Source: Aliiroseovarius marinus
Lineage (GTDB): Bacteria; Pseudomonadota; Alphaproteobacteria; Rhodobacterales; Rhodobacteraceae
Length of the DNA stretch: 64,000 bases
Direction of reading: 5' to 3'
Assembly (NCBI RefSeq): GCF_004360145.1
Contig: NZ_SAIT01000019.1
Coordinates: forward strand, 17,493 to 81,492
The notes under the pieces are model-generated. The model worked only from the letters and a program-made list of their open reading frames with translations. It ran no database searches and was not told where the DNA came from. Positions 31,161 through 40,615 of the stretch are shown piece after piece. The position numbers and the translations under genes were made by a program. Numbering within the stretch: position 1 is the stretch's first letter; every line of letters begins with the position of its first letter.

Positions 31161-31621
31161 GACCCGAAGACCACCAACTCATGTAGACCGGACAAGTCCA
31201 AGTCCAACAACTGCAGCGCCGAAATTGAAATCCGGCTACCGCCAGTGGTGGTTGGCTTCAGCGTCACCTTCACTGTGCGTCCGGTCGCCTTGGATTGCAC
31301 GCGGCCCTCGGTCTCGGTGGTGACAAGCGGGGTTTCCACCCAGAAGCCCGGAATGGTCGGGTCACCCAGATTGGCAACCGTCGTCCCCAGAGCACCCGCG
31401 GGTGTCGGGGTCGATGACAGCGCCGCCATCTTGTCGTCGTCGCTGGCGGTGTCGAACTCATCCGCCGTTGTTGCATCCGCAGGCGGCGCATCCGGGTTCA
31501 CGATCGGCCCCGCTGGCGCCTGACGCAGATGGGGCGGCGACGGCCAAAGGGTGTTCACGTCCACACCGGCACAACCCGTGACGGCCAGACAGGTGGCGGT
31601 AAGAAGAATAACCTGTTTCAT
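31157..31621 (-). CDS. Small putative lipoprotein (unknown)
   Basis: A 154-aa protein starting MKQVILLTATCLAVTGCAG, a lipoprotein signal peptide with lipobox VTGC at about residues 14-17. A Pro/Ala/Asp-rich linker follows, then a compact beta-rich domain with ETPLVTTETEGRVQSK and TVKVTLKPTTTGG. No family recognised. It is probably anchored in the outer membrane. It precedes and is translationally coupled to the acyl-CoA ligase gene. Confidence 0.75.
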   Translation of the reverse strand: MKQVILLTATCLAVTGCAGVDVNTLWPSPPHLRQAPAGPIVNPDAPPADATTADEFDTASDDDKMAALSSTPTPAGALGTTVANLGDPTIPGFWVETPLVTTETEGRVQSKATGRTVKVTLKPTTTGGSRISISALQLLDLDLSGLHELVVFGS

Positions 31622-31715
31622 ACAGGCAAACTGGCGCAATTCGCAGACGCATTCAACGCTTGAAATGACATAGCCGTGACTTGCGCACAGCTTTGCCCAC
31701 GCTTAGGTTCATCGC

Positions 31716-32723
31716 ATGGAAATGTCCAAGCTTGTCGACCCGTTTCACCGCCCGGTGACCTATCTGCGCCTGTCTGTTACTGACCGGTGCGACTTCCGTT
31801 GCACCTATTGCATGTCTGAAAACATGACCTTCCTGCCCAAGAAGGATCTTCTGACGCTCGAGGAATTGGATCGCCTGTGCACGGCCTTCATCGGGCTGGG
31901 CGTGCGCAAGCTGCGCATAACCGGCGGCGAGCCTCTGGTCCGTAAAGGCATCATGGGCTTTTTCGACGCGATGGGGCGGCATCTGGACAGCGGCGCGCTG
32001 GACGAGCTGACGCTGACCACCAATGGCTCGCAACTGCATCGCTTTGCCGATGATCTGTTCAAGGCAGGCGTGCGGCGGGTGAACATCTCGCTCGACACAC
32101 TAGACGAGGACAAGTTTGCCGAAATCACGCGATGGGGCCGTTTGCAAAATGTAATCCGCGGCATCGACGCCGCCCAGAACGCCGGGCTGCGGGTCAAAAT
32201 CAACGCCGTCGCGCTGAAGGGCTTCAACGATGACGAGGTCTTCGCCCTTGCCGACTGGTGCGCTGGCCGCGACATGGATCTGACCTTTATCGAGGTCATG
32301 CCGATGGGCGATATGGGCGAGGAAAACCGGCTGGATCAATACTGGCCCCTGACCGATCTGCGCGCGCATCTGGAAAGCAAGCTGACCCTGACCGATCTGG
32401 ATCACAATACCGGCGGTCCCGCACGCTATGTGCGGGTCGAGGAAACCGGGCAGAAAATTGGCTTCATCACGCCGATGACCCATAATTTCTGCGAAAGCTG
32501 CAACCGTGTCCGGATGAGCTGCACCGGACAGTTTTACACCTGCCTCGGCCATGACGGCATGTCAGACCTGCGTGAGCCCTTGCGCGCATCTGAAAGCGAC
32601 GCGGTGCTGATCGACGCCATCCACGCTGCGATCGGGCGCAAACCCAAGGGGCATGATTTCGACTATAGCCGTCAGGAAATCCGCGGCCAGACCATCCGGC
32701 ACATGAACCACACGGGCGGCTGA
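31716..32723 (+). CDS. moaA: GTP 3',8-cyclase (molybdenum cofactor synthesis)
   Basis: A 335-aa radical SAM enzyme that starts molybdopterin synthesis from GTP. The N-terminal cluster motif is CDFRCTYC (Cys 25, 29, 32). The second, substrate-binding cluster is in [11 protein letters not shown] with TCLG after it. The C-terminus ends in the Gly-Gly tail needed for activity (HTGG). It stands alone here, with no other moa genes in the window. Confidence 0.97.
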   Translation: MEMSKLVDPFHRPVTYLRLSVTDRCDFRCTYCMSENMTFLPKKDLLTLEELDRLCTAFIGLGVRKLRITGGEPLVRKGIMGFFDAMGRHLDSGALDELTLTTNGSQLHRFADDLFKAGVRRVNISLDTLDEDKFAEITRWGRLQNVIRGIDAAQNAGLRVKINAVALKGFNDDEVFALADWCAGRDMDLTFIEVMPMGDMGEENRLDQYWPLTDLRAHLESKLTLTDLDHNTGGPARYVRVEETGQKIGFITPMTHNFCESCNRVRMSCTGQFYTCLGHDGMSDLREPLRASESDAVLIDAIHAAIGRKPKGHDFDYSRQEIRGQTIRHMNHTGG

Positions 32724-32740
32724 CTCCGGCCCGCTTTTTT
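32713..32740 (+). terminator. Intrinsic terminator of moaA
   Basis: CGGGC/GCCCG stem (32713-32717 with 32729-32733), overlapping the stop codon, is followed by CTTTTTT and then a second T-run. Confidence 0.5.
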
Positions 32741-32764
32741 CTTTTTTCAAGTATTCTGGGGTGA

Positions 32765-32793
32765 GGCCCAATCGGGCCGAGGGGCAACGCCCC
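32765..32793. repeat. Second copy of the double-hairpin boundary element
   Basis: GGCCC-AATC-GGGCC (32765-32778) followed by GGGGC-AAC-GCCCC (32781-32793), preceded by T-runs and AAGTATTCTGGGGTGAG. It matches the element at 29427-29497 in order and spacing and again lies between convergent genes (moaA and the M20 gene). Confidence 0.6.
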
Positions 32794-32808
32794 TCCCCCA
32801 ATCTCACC

Positions 32809-33972
32809 TCAGCCAATCGGCATCCGACTTTCCGCCATTTCTGCCCACCACGAACAGCCCTGCGGGATGGCTTCGTCATTGAAGTTGTATTCCGGGTGAT
32901 GGACCATGGCGGTGTCCCCGTTCCCCATCAGAATGTAGGCGCCGGGACGCTCTTCCAGCATGAAGGCGAAATCTTCGCCGCCCATCACGTAGGGCGCTTC
33001 GCTGCACTCTCCCGAGACTTTGCGCGCAGCCTCGGCAGCAAACTCTGTCTCGTCGCCGTGGTTCACCATCACCGGATAGTTCCGCTCGTAGCGCACCTTG
33101 GCCTCGCCGCCAAAGGTCGCCGCGATCCCATTGCAGATCTCAGTGATGCGGGTTTCGGCCAGATCGCGGATCTCAGGCGACAGGGTGCGCACCGTGCCTT
33201 TCAGTTGCACGGATTGCGGGATTACGTTGAACGTGGTCGAGGACGTCTCGACCGAGGTGATCGAGACCACCACCTGCAACGTCGGATCCGCATTGCGCGA
33301 GGCAATGGTCTGAAGCGCGGTCACTGCCTGCGCGGCCATTACCACGGGGTCGATTGTGTCATGAGGTTTCGCCGCATGCCCGCCACGCCCGATGAACTGG
33401 ATGTCCAGAAGATCGGCCGCCGCAAAGAACGGGCCGGGGCGGATGGCAAATGCCCCCAATGGCTGGCCCGGCCAGTTGTGCATGCCATACACCTCTTGCA
33501 CGCCGAACCGATCCATCAGCCCGTCTTCACACATCACACGGCCACCGCCCCCACCTTCCTCGGCGGGCTGGAAGATCACGACACAGGTGCCATCGAAATT
33601 CCGGGTCTCGGCCAGATACTGCGCGGCGCCCAACAGCATCGCGGTGTGCCCATCATGGCCACAGGCATGCATCTTTCCGGGCATCTTGGATGCATAGTCC
33701 AACCCGGTTTCTTCATGGATTGGCAGCGCATCCATATCGGCCCGCAGACCGACCACCTTGCCCGACCCGGTCTTGCGCCCGCGGATCACGCCAACGACGC
33801 CCGTGCGTCCGATCCCTTCAACCACCTCGTCGCAGCCAAACGCGCGCAGCTTCTCGGCCACAATGCCGGACGTGCGGTGGGTATCGAACAGCAGCTCGGG
33901 ATGTTCGTGGAAATCCTGACGCCACGCGGTGATGTCCTTGTGAAGCTCGGCAAAACGGTTTCGGATCGGCAA
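32809..33972 (-). CDS. M20-family amidohydrolase (hippurate hydrolase-like)
   Basis: A 387-aa dinuclear-metal amidohydrolase of the HipO/AmaA group, splitting N-acyl amino acids or similar amides. Metal-binding motifs are MHACGHDGHTAMLLG, the Glu pair of FQPAEEGGGGG, MHNWPGQPLGAF and the late His in HHPEYNFND. No ATG is available; TTG at 33972 with AAAAGGA upstream is the likely start. It is divergent from a peptide ABC transporter, which may deliver its substrates (inference). Confidence 0.9.
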   Translation of the reverse strand: MPIRNRFAELHKDITAWRQDFHEHPELLFDTHRTSGIVAEKLRAFGCDEVVEGIGRTGVVGVIRGRKTGSGKVVGLRADMDALPIHEETGLDYASKMPGKMHACGHDGHTAMLLGAAQYLAETRNFDGTCVVIFQPAEEGGGGGRVMCEDGLMDRFGVQEVYGMHNWPGQPLGAFAIRPGPFFAAADLLDIQFIGRGGHAAKPHDTIDPVVMAAQAVTALQTIASRNADPTLQVVVSITSVETSSTTFNVIPQSVQLKGTVRTLSPEIRDLAETRITEICNGIAATFGGEAKVRYERNYPVMVNHGDETEFAAEAARKVSGECSEAPYVMGGEDFAFMLEERPGAYILMGNGDTAMVHHPEYNFNDEAIPQGCSWWAEMAESRMPIG

Positions 33973-34347
33973 AGGATCATCCTTTTCGTTAGGGTTGGTC
34001 GCGGCTGATGCGCCTTGCAGACGACAATGCCCAGAAACCCACGGCGGCTCAAGACACGTCTCTGCGATACCCCCGCGAATAGCGCCGCTGAATGGTCGAA
34101 CTTGTGGCCCGCTACACCTTTGAATTCTACCAAAATTAGAAATGCAACAGCAGGGGGAATTCCCGCAAACCCACGAACACCCCCTTGCAACCGCCCAGCA
34201 TTAAGGTGTCATATTGCCCTCAAGTTTGGCAGCGCGCGACACGGGTGTTTGAGTTTGTTTTCTGCCACAAACAATCGAACTTGCACTGCTATCTCTCTGT
34301 GTACAGCAGGGATGGCTTGCGGAATGACCTAGGGAAGCGACGAAGAA
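33973..34347. other. Intergenic region between divergent M20 and peptide transporter genes
   Basis: 375 bases holding the promoters for both directions. An AGGGAAG ribosome site lies shortly before ATG 34348. No clear -35/-10 pair, operator or RNA structure was recognised, and no small gene is convincing. Confidence 0.4.
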
Positions 34348-36057
34348 ATGCCTCCTGTTTTCAAACATATACCCCTTGCAGCACTCAGTGTTTCAGCCTT
34401 TACCACCGCCGCCTACGCCGAGCGCGGCGCGCAGGGGGATCTGAACCTGATCTATTGGCAGGCGCCGACGCTATTGAACCCCTACCTTGCCTCTGGCCCC
34501 AAGGATTCCGAGCCCGCGTCGCTGGTACTGGAACCTCTCGCCCGCCATGACGAAACCGGAAAAATGGTCCCATGGCTGGCTCAGGCGATTCCAACCTTGG
34601 ATAATGGTGGCATTGCTGCGGATTTGCAGTCGATTACGTGGGTTCTAAAGCCCGGGATCATGTGGTCAGATGGCAGTGAATTCACTGCCGATGACGTGGT
34701 CTTTACTGCGAATTACTGTATGGATGCCGAGAGCGGTTGCCAGATGACCGCCAAGTTCACAGACGTCGAAAAGGTCGAGGCTCTGGATCCCCATACGGTG
34801 AAAATCAGCTTCTCAAAGCCCAAACCCTATCCCTATGCGCCCTTCGTGGGCCTTGAGATTCCTGTTCTGCAGGCTGCCCAGTTTGCGGATTGTATGGGGC
34901 CAAATGCGCTGAACTGTTCGGCCCAGAACCTCGCTCCGATTGGCACTGGCCCCTATCAGATCACCGATTTCAAGCCGGGCGATGTCGTGACCTATGACAT
35001 CAACCCCCACTACCGCGACGGGGACAAGCCGGGCTTTGCCAAAGTGACCATCAAAGGCGGCGGCGATGCCTCGGGCGCGGCCCGCGCTGTGCTGGAAACT
35101 GGCGAGTTTGACTATGCGTGGAACCTGCAACTGGACCCGCAAGTGCTGGCCCAAATGAAATCTGCGGGCAAAGGTCAAGTCGTGTCCTCGTTCGGGACCG
35201 CTGTGGAACGCCTGCAGGTCAACCTGACCAATTCGGCAGCCGATCTGGGCGACGCACGCTCGACCCGTGACGGCGGCGCGCACCCCTTCCTCGCCGATCC
35301 GCGCGTGACGAAAGCCCTGTCGCTGGCAATCGACCGCAGCACCTTGATCGACATCGCCTACGGTGACGCCGGCCGCCCCACCTGTGATGTGCTTGCCGCC
35401 CCAGCCATCTATGCCTCGGGCGCAAATGATGCCTGCCTGACACAAGACCTGAACGCCGCCCGCGCCCTGCTGGACGAGGCAGGCTGGACCGACACGGACG
35501 GTGACGGAATCCGCGATAAGGATGGTGTCTCGATGACCATGCTGTATCAGACCTCGGTCAACCCGGTACGCCAGACCACGCAGGATCTACTGAAAGCTTG
35601 GTGGGCCGAAATCGGCGTCGCGGCCGAGCTGCGCGCCATTGCGCCTTCCGTCTTTTTTGGTGGCGACCAGTCCAGCCCGGACACCTATCAGAAGTTCTAT
35701 GCCGATTTGGAAATGTTCACCAATTTCTTCCCCGGCAACGACCCTGAACCCTATCTGAACAACTGGGCCTGCACCGCGATCCCGACGCCCGAAAACGGCT
35801 GGTCCGGCATGAACGTCCCGCGGTATTGTGACCCGGACTATGACGCCATGCTGGCCAAGCTAGGCAATACGGTGGACATCGAAGAACGGATCGCGATCTC
35901 GAAACAGCTGAACGACATGCTGATGCAGGCGGGCGCGCTGATCCCGCTGGTGCACCGAGGCGAGGTTTCGGCCCATGCCAATTCGCTTGAAGGCGTGCGG
36001 ATGAATGTCTGGGACAGCGAACTTTGGAACATCGCGGACTGGACCCGCGCCAAGTAA
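34348..36057 (+). CDS. Peptide/oligopeptide ABC transporter substrate-binding protein
   Basis: A 569-aa periplasmic solute-binding protein of family 5 (DppA/OppA). The signal peptide is about residues 1-23 (ending TTAAYA-ERG). Family landmarks are the ADDVVFTANY and PYPYAPFVGLE regions and the late DTDGDGIRDKDG segment typical of this family. It is the first gene of a three-gene set with two permeases; the ATPase genes are missing. Confidence 0.93.
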   Translation: MPPVFKHIPLAALSVSAFTTAAYAERGAQGDLNLIYWQAPTLLNPYLASGPKDSEPASLVLEPLARHDETGKMVPWLAQAIPTLDNGGIAADLQSITWVLKPGIMWSDGSEFTADDVVFTANYCMDAESGCQMTAKFTDVEKVEALDPHTVKISFSKPKPYPYAPFVGLEIPVLQAAQFADCMGPNALNCSAQNLAPIGTGPYQITDFKPGDVVTYDINPHYRDGDKPGFAKVTIKGGGDASGAARAVLETGEFDYAWNLQLDPQVLAQMKSAGKGQVVSSFGTAVERLQVNLTNSAADLGDARSTRDGGAHPFLADPRVTKALSLAIDRSTLIDIAYGDAGRPTCDVLAAPAIYASGANDACLTQDLNAARALLDEAGWTDTDGDGIRDKDGVSMTMLYQTSVNPVRQTTQDLLKAWWAEIGVAAELRAIAPSVFFGGDQSSPDTYQKFYADLEMFTNFFPGNDPEPYLNNWACTAIPTPENGWSGMNVPRYCDPDYDAMLAKLGNTVDIEERIAISKQLNDMLMQAGALIPLVHRGEVSAHANSLEGVRMNVWDSELWNIADWTRAK

Positions 36058-36123
36058 GACCGCTAGACTGGCGGCGCGGCTGGTGTCAGGCCGCGCCCCG
36101 GAACCAAAGGCCGTCGACCGCCC

Positions 36124-37134
36124 ATGTTAACCTATTGTTTGCGCAGGCTTGCTTTCTCGGTTCCCGTGCTGATCTTCATCAGCTTCGCCATCTTCCTTCT
36201 GATGGATATGGCCCCGAACGACCCCACCGCCAACCTGCCCATGTCGATCCCATCTGAGACCCGCGCACAACTGCGCGAGGCATTGGGCATAGGGGATCCG
36301 CTGGTGACCCGCTATCTTCTGTGGTGCAAACAGTTTTTCATCCATGAACCGCTGAATTGGCTGAGCGACTTGACCGGCCTTAGCTTCGGAGACCCCGACC
36401 GCCTGCGCGTCCTCAGCTGGGCCTCGCGCGCGCCGGTGGTCGAGCTGATTGCGGACCGCCTTCCCCAGACCCTTTGGGTCGTGAGCCTGTCCTATGTCAT
36501 CGGCATCCTGATCGCCCTACCCGTTGGCATCTATTCGGCCTACCGGCAACACGGCTGGTTCGACCATCTGGGCAGCTTCATCTCGATGATCGGTTATTCC
36601 GTGCCATCCTTCTTTCTGGGCGTCGTGATGATCGTGATCTTCGCGGTGAAACTGAATTGGTTCCCGTCGGTCTATGACACGACGTTGACCGTCACGGGCT
36701 GGGACAGCCTATTGGCCCAACTACGCCAGATGGTCATGCCGGTTACGATCCTTGCGCTCTATAACGCCGCACAAATCAGCCGCTACATGCGCGCGTCTAT
36801 GTTGGAGAACCTGCACCACGATTACGTCCGCACCGCCCGTGCGAAAGGCGCGTCCGAGCGCCGCGTGGTTCTGGCCCATGTGGCCCGCAACTCGCTTCTG
36901 CCCGTGGTGACCGTGATCGCCTTGGGCATCCCGCAGGTACTGGCCGGCGCCATCATCACTGAGCAGATTTTCAAGATCAACGGGATCGGCGCGCTTCTGA
37001 TTTCATCGATCCAAAGCGGCGATCTGCCCGTCGTGCAGACGCTGACCTTCTTGTTCGCGGTGCTGATCGTGTTGTTCAACCTTCTGGCCGACATCGCCTA
37101 TGGCCTGTTGGATCCGAGGATCAGCTATGACTGA
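36124..37134 (+). CDS. Peptide ABC transporter permease (DppB-like)
   Basis: A 336-aa inner-membrane permease with six hydrophobic helices. The cytoplasmic EAA loop is recognisable around YVRTARAKGASERRVVLAHV, which contacts the ATPase. It begins 66 bases after the binding-protein gene and overlaps the next permease by 8 bases. The N-terminal MLTYCLRRLAFSVPVLIFIS is typical of DppB-type permeases. Confidence 0.93.
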   Translation: MLTYCLRRLAFSVPVLIFISFAIFLLMDMAPNDPTANLPMSIPSETRAQLREALGIGDPLVTRYLLWCKQFFIHEPLNWLSDLTGLSFGDPDRLRVLSWASRAPVVELIADRLPQTLWVVSLSYVIGILIALPVGIYSAYRQHGWFDHLGSFISMIGYSVPSFFLGVVMIVIFAVKLNWFPSVYDTTLTVTGWDSLLAQLRQMVMPVTILALYNAAQISRYMRASMLENLHHDYVRTARAKGASERRVVLAHVARNSLLPVVTVIALGIPQVLAGAIITEQIFKINGIGALLISSIQSGDLPVVQTLTFLFAVLIVLFNLLADIAYGLLDPRISYD

Positions 37135-38026
37135 CTTGTCCACCTTGAACGCCCCACCCAACGGGTTCTGGCGGCGGTTTCAGCGGCATAAGGGCGCTAT
37201 GATCGGCGGCGGTGTGCTGGCACTGATCCTTCTTGCCGTCCTGATCGGCCCAATCCTGTGGCCGCACGCAGCGGGACAGATCAACGTCACAGCCCGTAAC
37301 CTTGGTCCCAGCCTGTCGCACCCGATGGGTACCGACCATCTTGGGCGCGATCTGTTCGCCGCCGTCCTGCAAGGTGGCCGTGTGACGATCTTGGTGGGTG
37401 TGGTCGCGATGGGCTTGTCAATTCTGATCGGCGCAGCAGTCGGCATTCTGGCGGGCATGGTCCGCTGGCTGGACGCCCCCTTGATGCGCCTCACCGACCT
37501 GTTTCTGGCCCTGCCCGTCCTGCCCCTGCTTCTGGTCACGATCATGCTGTGGCGCGACAGTCTGCGCAGCCTCTTCGGGGCCGAGGCCGGGATCTTCCTT
37601 CTGATCGTTACAATGATCGGCCTGACCAGCTGGATGCAAACAGCACGGATCCTGCGCGCCGAAGTTTTGGCCTTGAAAAAGCGCGAGTTCGTTACCGCCG
37701 CCACCGCTCTTGGTCTGCGGCCATGGGGGCTGATCCGGCGTCATATCCTGCCCAACGTGATGGGAGTGATCATCGTCTCGGCCACGCTGGGACTGGCGAA
37801 CGCGATCATCATCGAAAGCGCGCTCAGCTTCCTTGGCCTCGGCTTCCCGCCAGATCACCCAACCTGGGGACGGCTGCTGTTTGACGGGACCGAGTATCTG
37901 ACGCTGACCCCCGCCCGCGCGATCTGGCCGGGGTTGATGATCACGCTGACCGTTCTGTGCGCCAATTACCTTGGCGACGGGCTGCGGGATGCGCTGGACC
38001 CGCGTGGCGGTTTGGGGCGCAAATAA
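37127..38026 (+). CDS. Peptide ABC transporter permease (DppC-like)
   Basis: A 299-aa inner-membrane permease partner. The N-terminal cytoplasmic segment FWRRFQRHKGAMIGGGVLAL and the HPMGTDHLGRDLFAAVLQG motif are characteristic of DppC. The EAA loop is FVTAATALGLRPWGLIRRHI. ATG 37127 lies inside the end of the first permease gene. No ATPase genes follow: the next gene is a sulfur transporter 196 bases later. Confidence 0.93.
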   Translation: MTDLSTLNAPPNGFWRRFQRHKGAMIGGGVLALILLAVLIGPILWPHAAGQINVTARNLGPSLSHPMGTDHLGRDLFAAVLQGGRVTILVGVVAMGLSILIGAAVGILAGMVRWLDAPLMRLTDLFLALPVLPLLLVTIMLWRDSLRSLFGAEAGIFLLIVTMIGLTSWMQTARILRAEVLALKKREFVTAATALGLRPWGLIRRHILPNVMGVIIVSATLGLANAIIIESALSFLGLGFPPDHPTWGRLLFDGTEYLTLTPARAIWPGLMITLTVLCANYLGDGLRDALDPRGGLGRK

Positions 38027-38222
38027 GGACAAGGGTCAGCGCCGCGCGCGCCGCTTTAGACCGCCAATCCGAACACATCGCGCCTAGAGGTCCATTATTC
38101 CAAGACAGCCCCGTAGTCAGAACTTTTTCCCACACCACTCACACGAAGCGCCCATTATAAGGGTTGCGAAACACCACTTCCCGCGCCAAATGGAACATAT
38201 TCCCAAATTCGGAGACGTGAAG

Positions 38223-39287
38223 ATGTTTGAGACCTTCGGTTTTGAGACCCTGACCCCACGCACAGCCTCGATCCTGTTCGGGCTGGGCCTTGGTGCTGCC
38301 TTCGGCATTCTGGCCGAGGTCACGCGCTTCTGTCTACGTCGTGGTGTGATCGGGGCCGGCATCGAAGGCCGTCAGGCGCTGGCCGTCTGGCTGACCGCTT
38401 TGGCCGTTGCGGTGATCGGCACGCAAGGCGCGGTCTGGGCAGGCTGGATCAGCTTCGCAGACCACCGCTTTCACGCGCCCACCCTTCCGATCCTCTCGCT
38501 CGTCGTTGGTGGCCTGATGTTCGGCGCCGGCATGGTCCTGACCCGCGGTTGCCTGTCGCGACTGGTCGTTCTGGGGTCCTCGGGCAATCTGCGCGCGATC
38601 GTCGTGCTGGGCGTGGCCGCGCTGGCCGCCCTTGCCACCATGAAAGGCGTGTTTGCCCCGCTTCGAAACTCCCTGGGGGCGGTTGAGTTCGCTGCCCCTT
38701 CCCTGCCAGCCCTGGGCGCGCTCCTGCCCCTCGTTCTGGCCGCTGTCTTTATCGCGCAAGCTCGTCCCAAGTTGCGCGTGCTGGTACCGGCGGTTTTGCT
38801 TGGGGCACTTGTGCCTCTGGGCTGGCTGGGAACCGGATTGGTCCTGATGGACGAATTCGACCCCATCGCCGTGGAAAGCCTGTCCTTCACCGCACCTTTG
38901 GCTGATACGCTCTTTTGGACCGCTGCTGCCAGCGCGGTTGGCGGCAACTTCGGCACCGGCCTGATCGGAGGCGTCATCGCAGGCGCTGCCCTGTCCGCCC
39001 TGATCGCCGGGCGCTTTGCATGGCAGGGCTTTGACGGCGCAGGCCAGATGGGCCGCTATCTGTCAGGCGGAGTACTGATGGGCATGGGCGGCGTGTTGGC
39101 CGGGGGCTGCACCGTGGGTGCGGGCCTTTCGGGCGTCGCAACGCTGTCGACGTCAGCTGTAATTGCGCTGCTGGCCATCATCGCGGGCGCTTGGGTGGCG
39201 GCCCGCGTCGATGCGCGCGTTAGTGGCCGAGCGACTTCCGAATTCGACGCACCGACAGCCACACCAGAAGCACCACAGGCAGCGTAA
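38223..39287 (+). CDS. YeeE/YedE-family sulfur-compound transporter
   Basis: A 354-aa membrane protein with about nine to ten helices. Two conserved Cys motifs line the pathway: LTRGCLSRLVVLGSSGNLR (first half) and LAGGCTVGAGLSGVATLS (second half). Members such as TsuA take up thiosulfate via Cys relay; sulfite or selenium compounds are alternatives. The start is ATG 38223 (GGAG 8 bases upstream), not ATG 38190. Its 3' end overlaps the convergent DUF3422 gene by 68 bases. Confidence 0.88.
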   Translation: MFETFGFETLTPRTASILFGLGLGAAFGILAEVTRFCLRRGVIGAGIEGRQALAVWLTALAVAVIGTQGAVWAGWISFADHRFHAPTLPILSLVVGGLMFGAGMVLTRGCLSRLVVLGSSGNLRAIVVLGVAALAALATMKGVFAPLRNSLGAVEFAAPSLPALGALLPLVLAAVFIAQARPKLRVLVPAVLLGALVPLGWLGTGLVLMDEFDPIAVESLSFTAPLADTLFWTAAASAVGGNFGTGLIGGVIAGAALSALIAGRFAWQGFDGAGQMGRYLSGGVLMGMGGVLAGGCTVGAGLSGVATLSTSAVIALLAIIAGAWVAARVDARVSGRATSEFDAPTATPEAPQAA

Positions 39288-40506
39288 GCATCGCCGTCAG
39301 CGTTCCTTTGGACATGTTCAGCGCGCCTGCCAGCGGATAGAATAGGTACCCCGCCAGCGATACGGCGTAATAGCTGATCGCGACGACGGACAGGCCTTCT
39401 ACCGTTTCCTGCAGACGCAGCTGCACCTTGGCGCGGGCATCCATGCTTTCCAGCAACGCCTGGTTTTGCTCGGCCCGCTCAACATCGACACGGGTACGCA
39501 ACAGCTCGCCCGCGCGGGCGGCCCGAGCCGCCATGGTTTCCAACTGCGTCGCCGCACTTTTGGTGGTGCGCATCGCGGGATCATAGCGGCGCATCATAAA
39601 CTCGCTCAATGTCTGACGCCCGCGGAACCGCTCTTCCCTAAGCGCGCCAATGCGCTGGTTCAGAATAGCTTCATAAGCGCGTGTCGCCCCCATCCGGAAC
39701 GAAGTCGAGGCCATCAGCTCTTCCAGCTCAGCCGAAATCGACAATAGCTCGCTGAGCGTCGCCTCGGCGGGTTCGTCCCCGCGCTTCATCGTGCCGACCA
39801 GATGGGTCAGCTCGCCGTCCACATTGCGCAGCTGGCGATGGATGTCACGCGCCACCGGGAAGCCTAGCATGGACATGGTCTTGTAAGTTTCAATCTCGCA
39901 TAGGCGTTGCACAATCCGACCGATCCGGCGTTTGCCGGTGCCCTCGGAAACGAAGGCGACGAACCGCATGTGGCCCGCCGGATCTATGCGGAAATCGCCC
40001 GCGATCATTGCAGAACGATCAATCACCCAAGTCGAGGCGATGCTTTCCGACACGAACCACTCGCGAACCAGCTTGTCCATGTCCTTTTCGACAGACGGCA
40101 TCTGCTGAACTCGAATATGGGCTGACGTAATCCGTGCGCCCGGCGCATCGGCCAGCCAATCATCTGGGAAGACATCAAACGCCGCTGGATCAAACGCCCG
40201 TGACGAGATCCCGTCCGAGAATACCGTGTAGCTGACGAATTCGTTATGCTGTTCCCATTTCAGGTGATAGCGGCCGATTTCGCCGAAATAGTGGTTCGAT
40301 CCCGGGCTAGGATGCGGCGCGCCGAACCGATCCAGAAGTGCAATCAGATGCTGGCGATCCGCCTCGCGATCCCGGTTCGCCGCGTTTTGCGGACGTTTGA
40401 TTGCCAGATAGACAGCAGTCCCCGGCGCGCTGATCGCGGGCGAAGGGCGAGCGTGCAGCTCGTTCGCAAGGTCATAGCGGTCCGGATGGTCGATCAAATT
40501 CATCAT
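39220..40506 (-). CDS. DUF3422 family membrane-anchored protein
   Basis: A 428-aa protein beginning MMNLIDHPDRYDLANELHARP, with GGAGA five bases before ATG 40506. Most of the protein is soluble; late residues form a coiled stretch (RTRVDVERAEQNQALLESMDARAKVQLRL, quoted in part) followed by two C-terminal transmembrane helices. The layout resembles CorA-like or sensor anchors, but I know no function for DUF3422. It lies after murD on the same strand, and its end overlaps the YeeE gene tail to tail. Confidence 0.82.
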   Translation of the reverse strand: MMNLIDHPDRYDLANELHARPSPAISAPGTAVYLAIKRPQNAANRDREADRQHLIALLDRFGAPHPSPGSNHYFGEIGRYHLKWEQHNEFVSYTVFSDGISSRAFDPAAFDVFPDDWLADAPGARITSAHIRVQQMPSVEKDMDKLVREWFVSESIASTWVIDRSAMIAGDFRIDPAGHMRFVAFVSEGTGKRRIGRIVQRLCEIETYKTMSMLGFPVARDIHRQLRNVDGELTHLVGTMKRGDEPAEATLSELLSISAELEELMASTSFRMGATRAYEAILNQRIGALREERFRGRQTLSEFMMRRYDPAMRTTKSAATQLETMAARAARAGELLRTRVDVERAEQNQALLESMDARAKVQLRLQETVEGLSVVAISYYAVSLAGYLFYPLAGALNMSKGTLTAMLTLPVVLLVWLSVRRIRKSLGH

Positions 40507-40554
40507 GCGCGTGTCTCCTACGCGCAAAGTCGTAACAGAGACGTGACACATTGC

Positions 40555-40577
40555 AACCCCCTTAAAAACAAGGGGTT
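40555..40577. repeat. Hairpin between murD and the DUF3422 gene
   Basis: CCCCTT/AAGGGG stem, extendable by AA/TT with one bulged C, around loop AAAAACA; TTTTT follows on the + strand. On the minus strand, the direction of both flanking genes, no U-run follows, so it is more likely a leader hairpin or processing site than a murD terminator. Confidence 0.4.
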
Positions 40578-40615
40578 TTTGAGATTTTTCGCATACCGCG
40601 GAATACCGGTAACGC

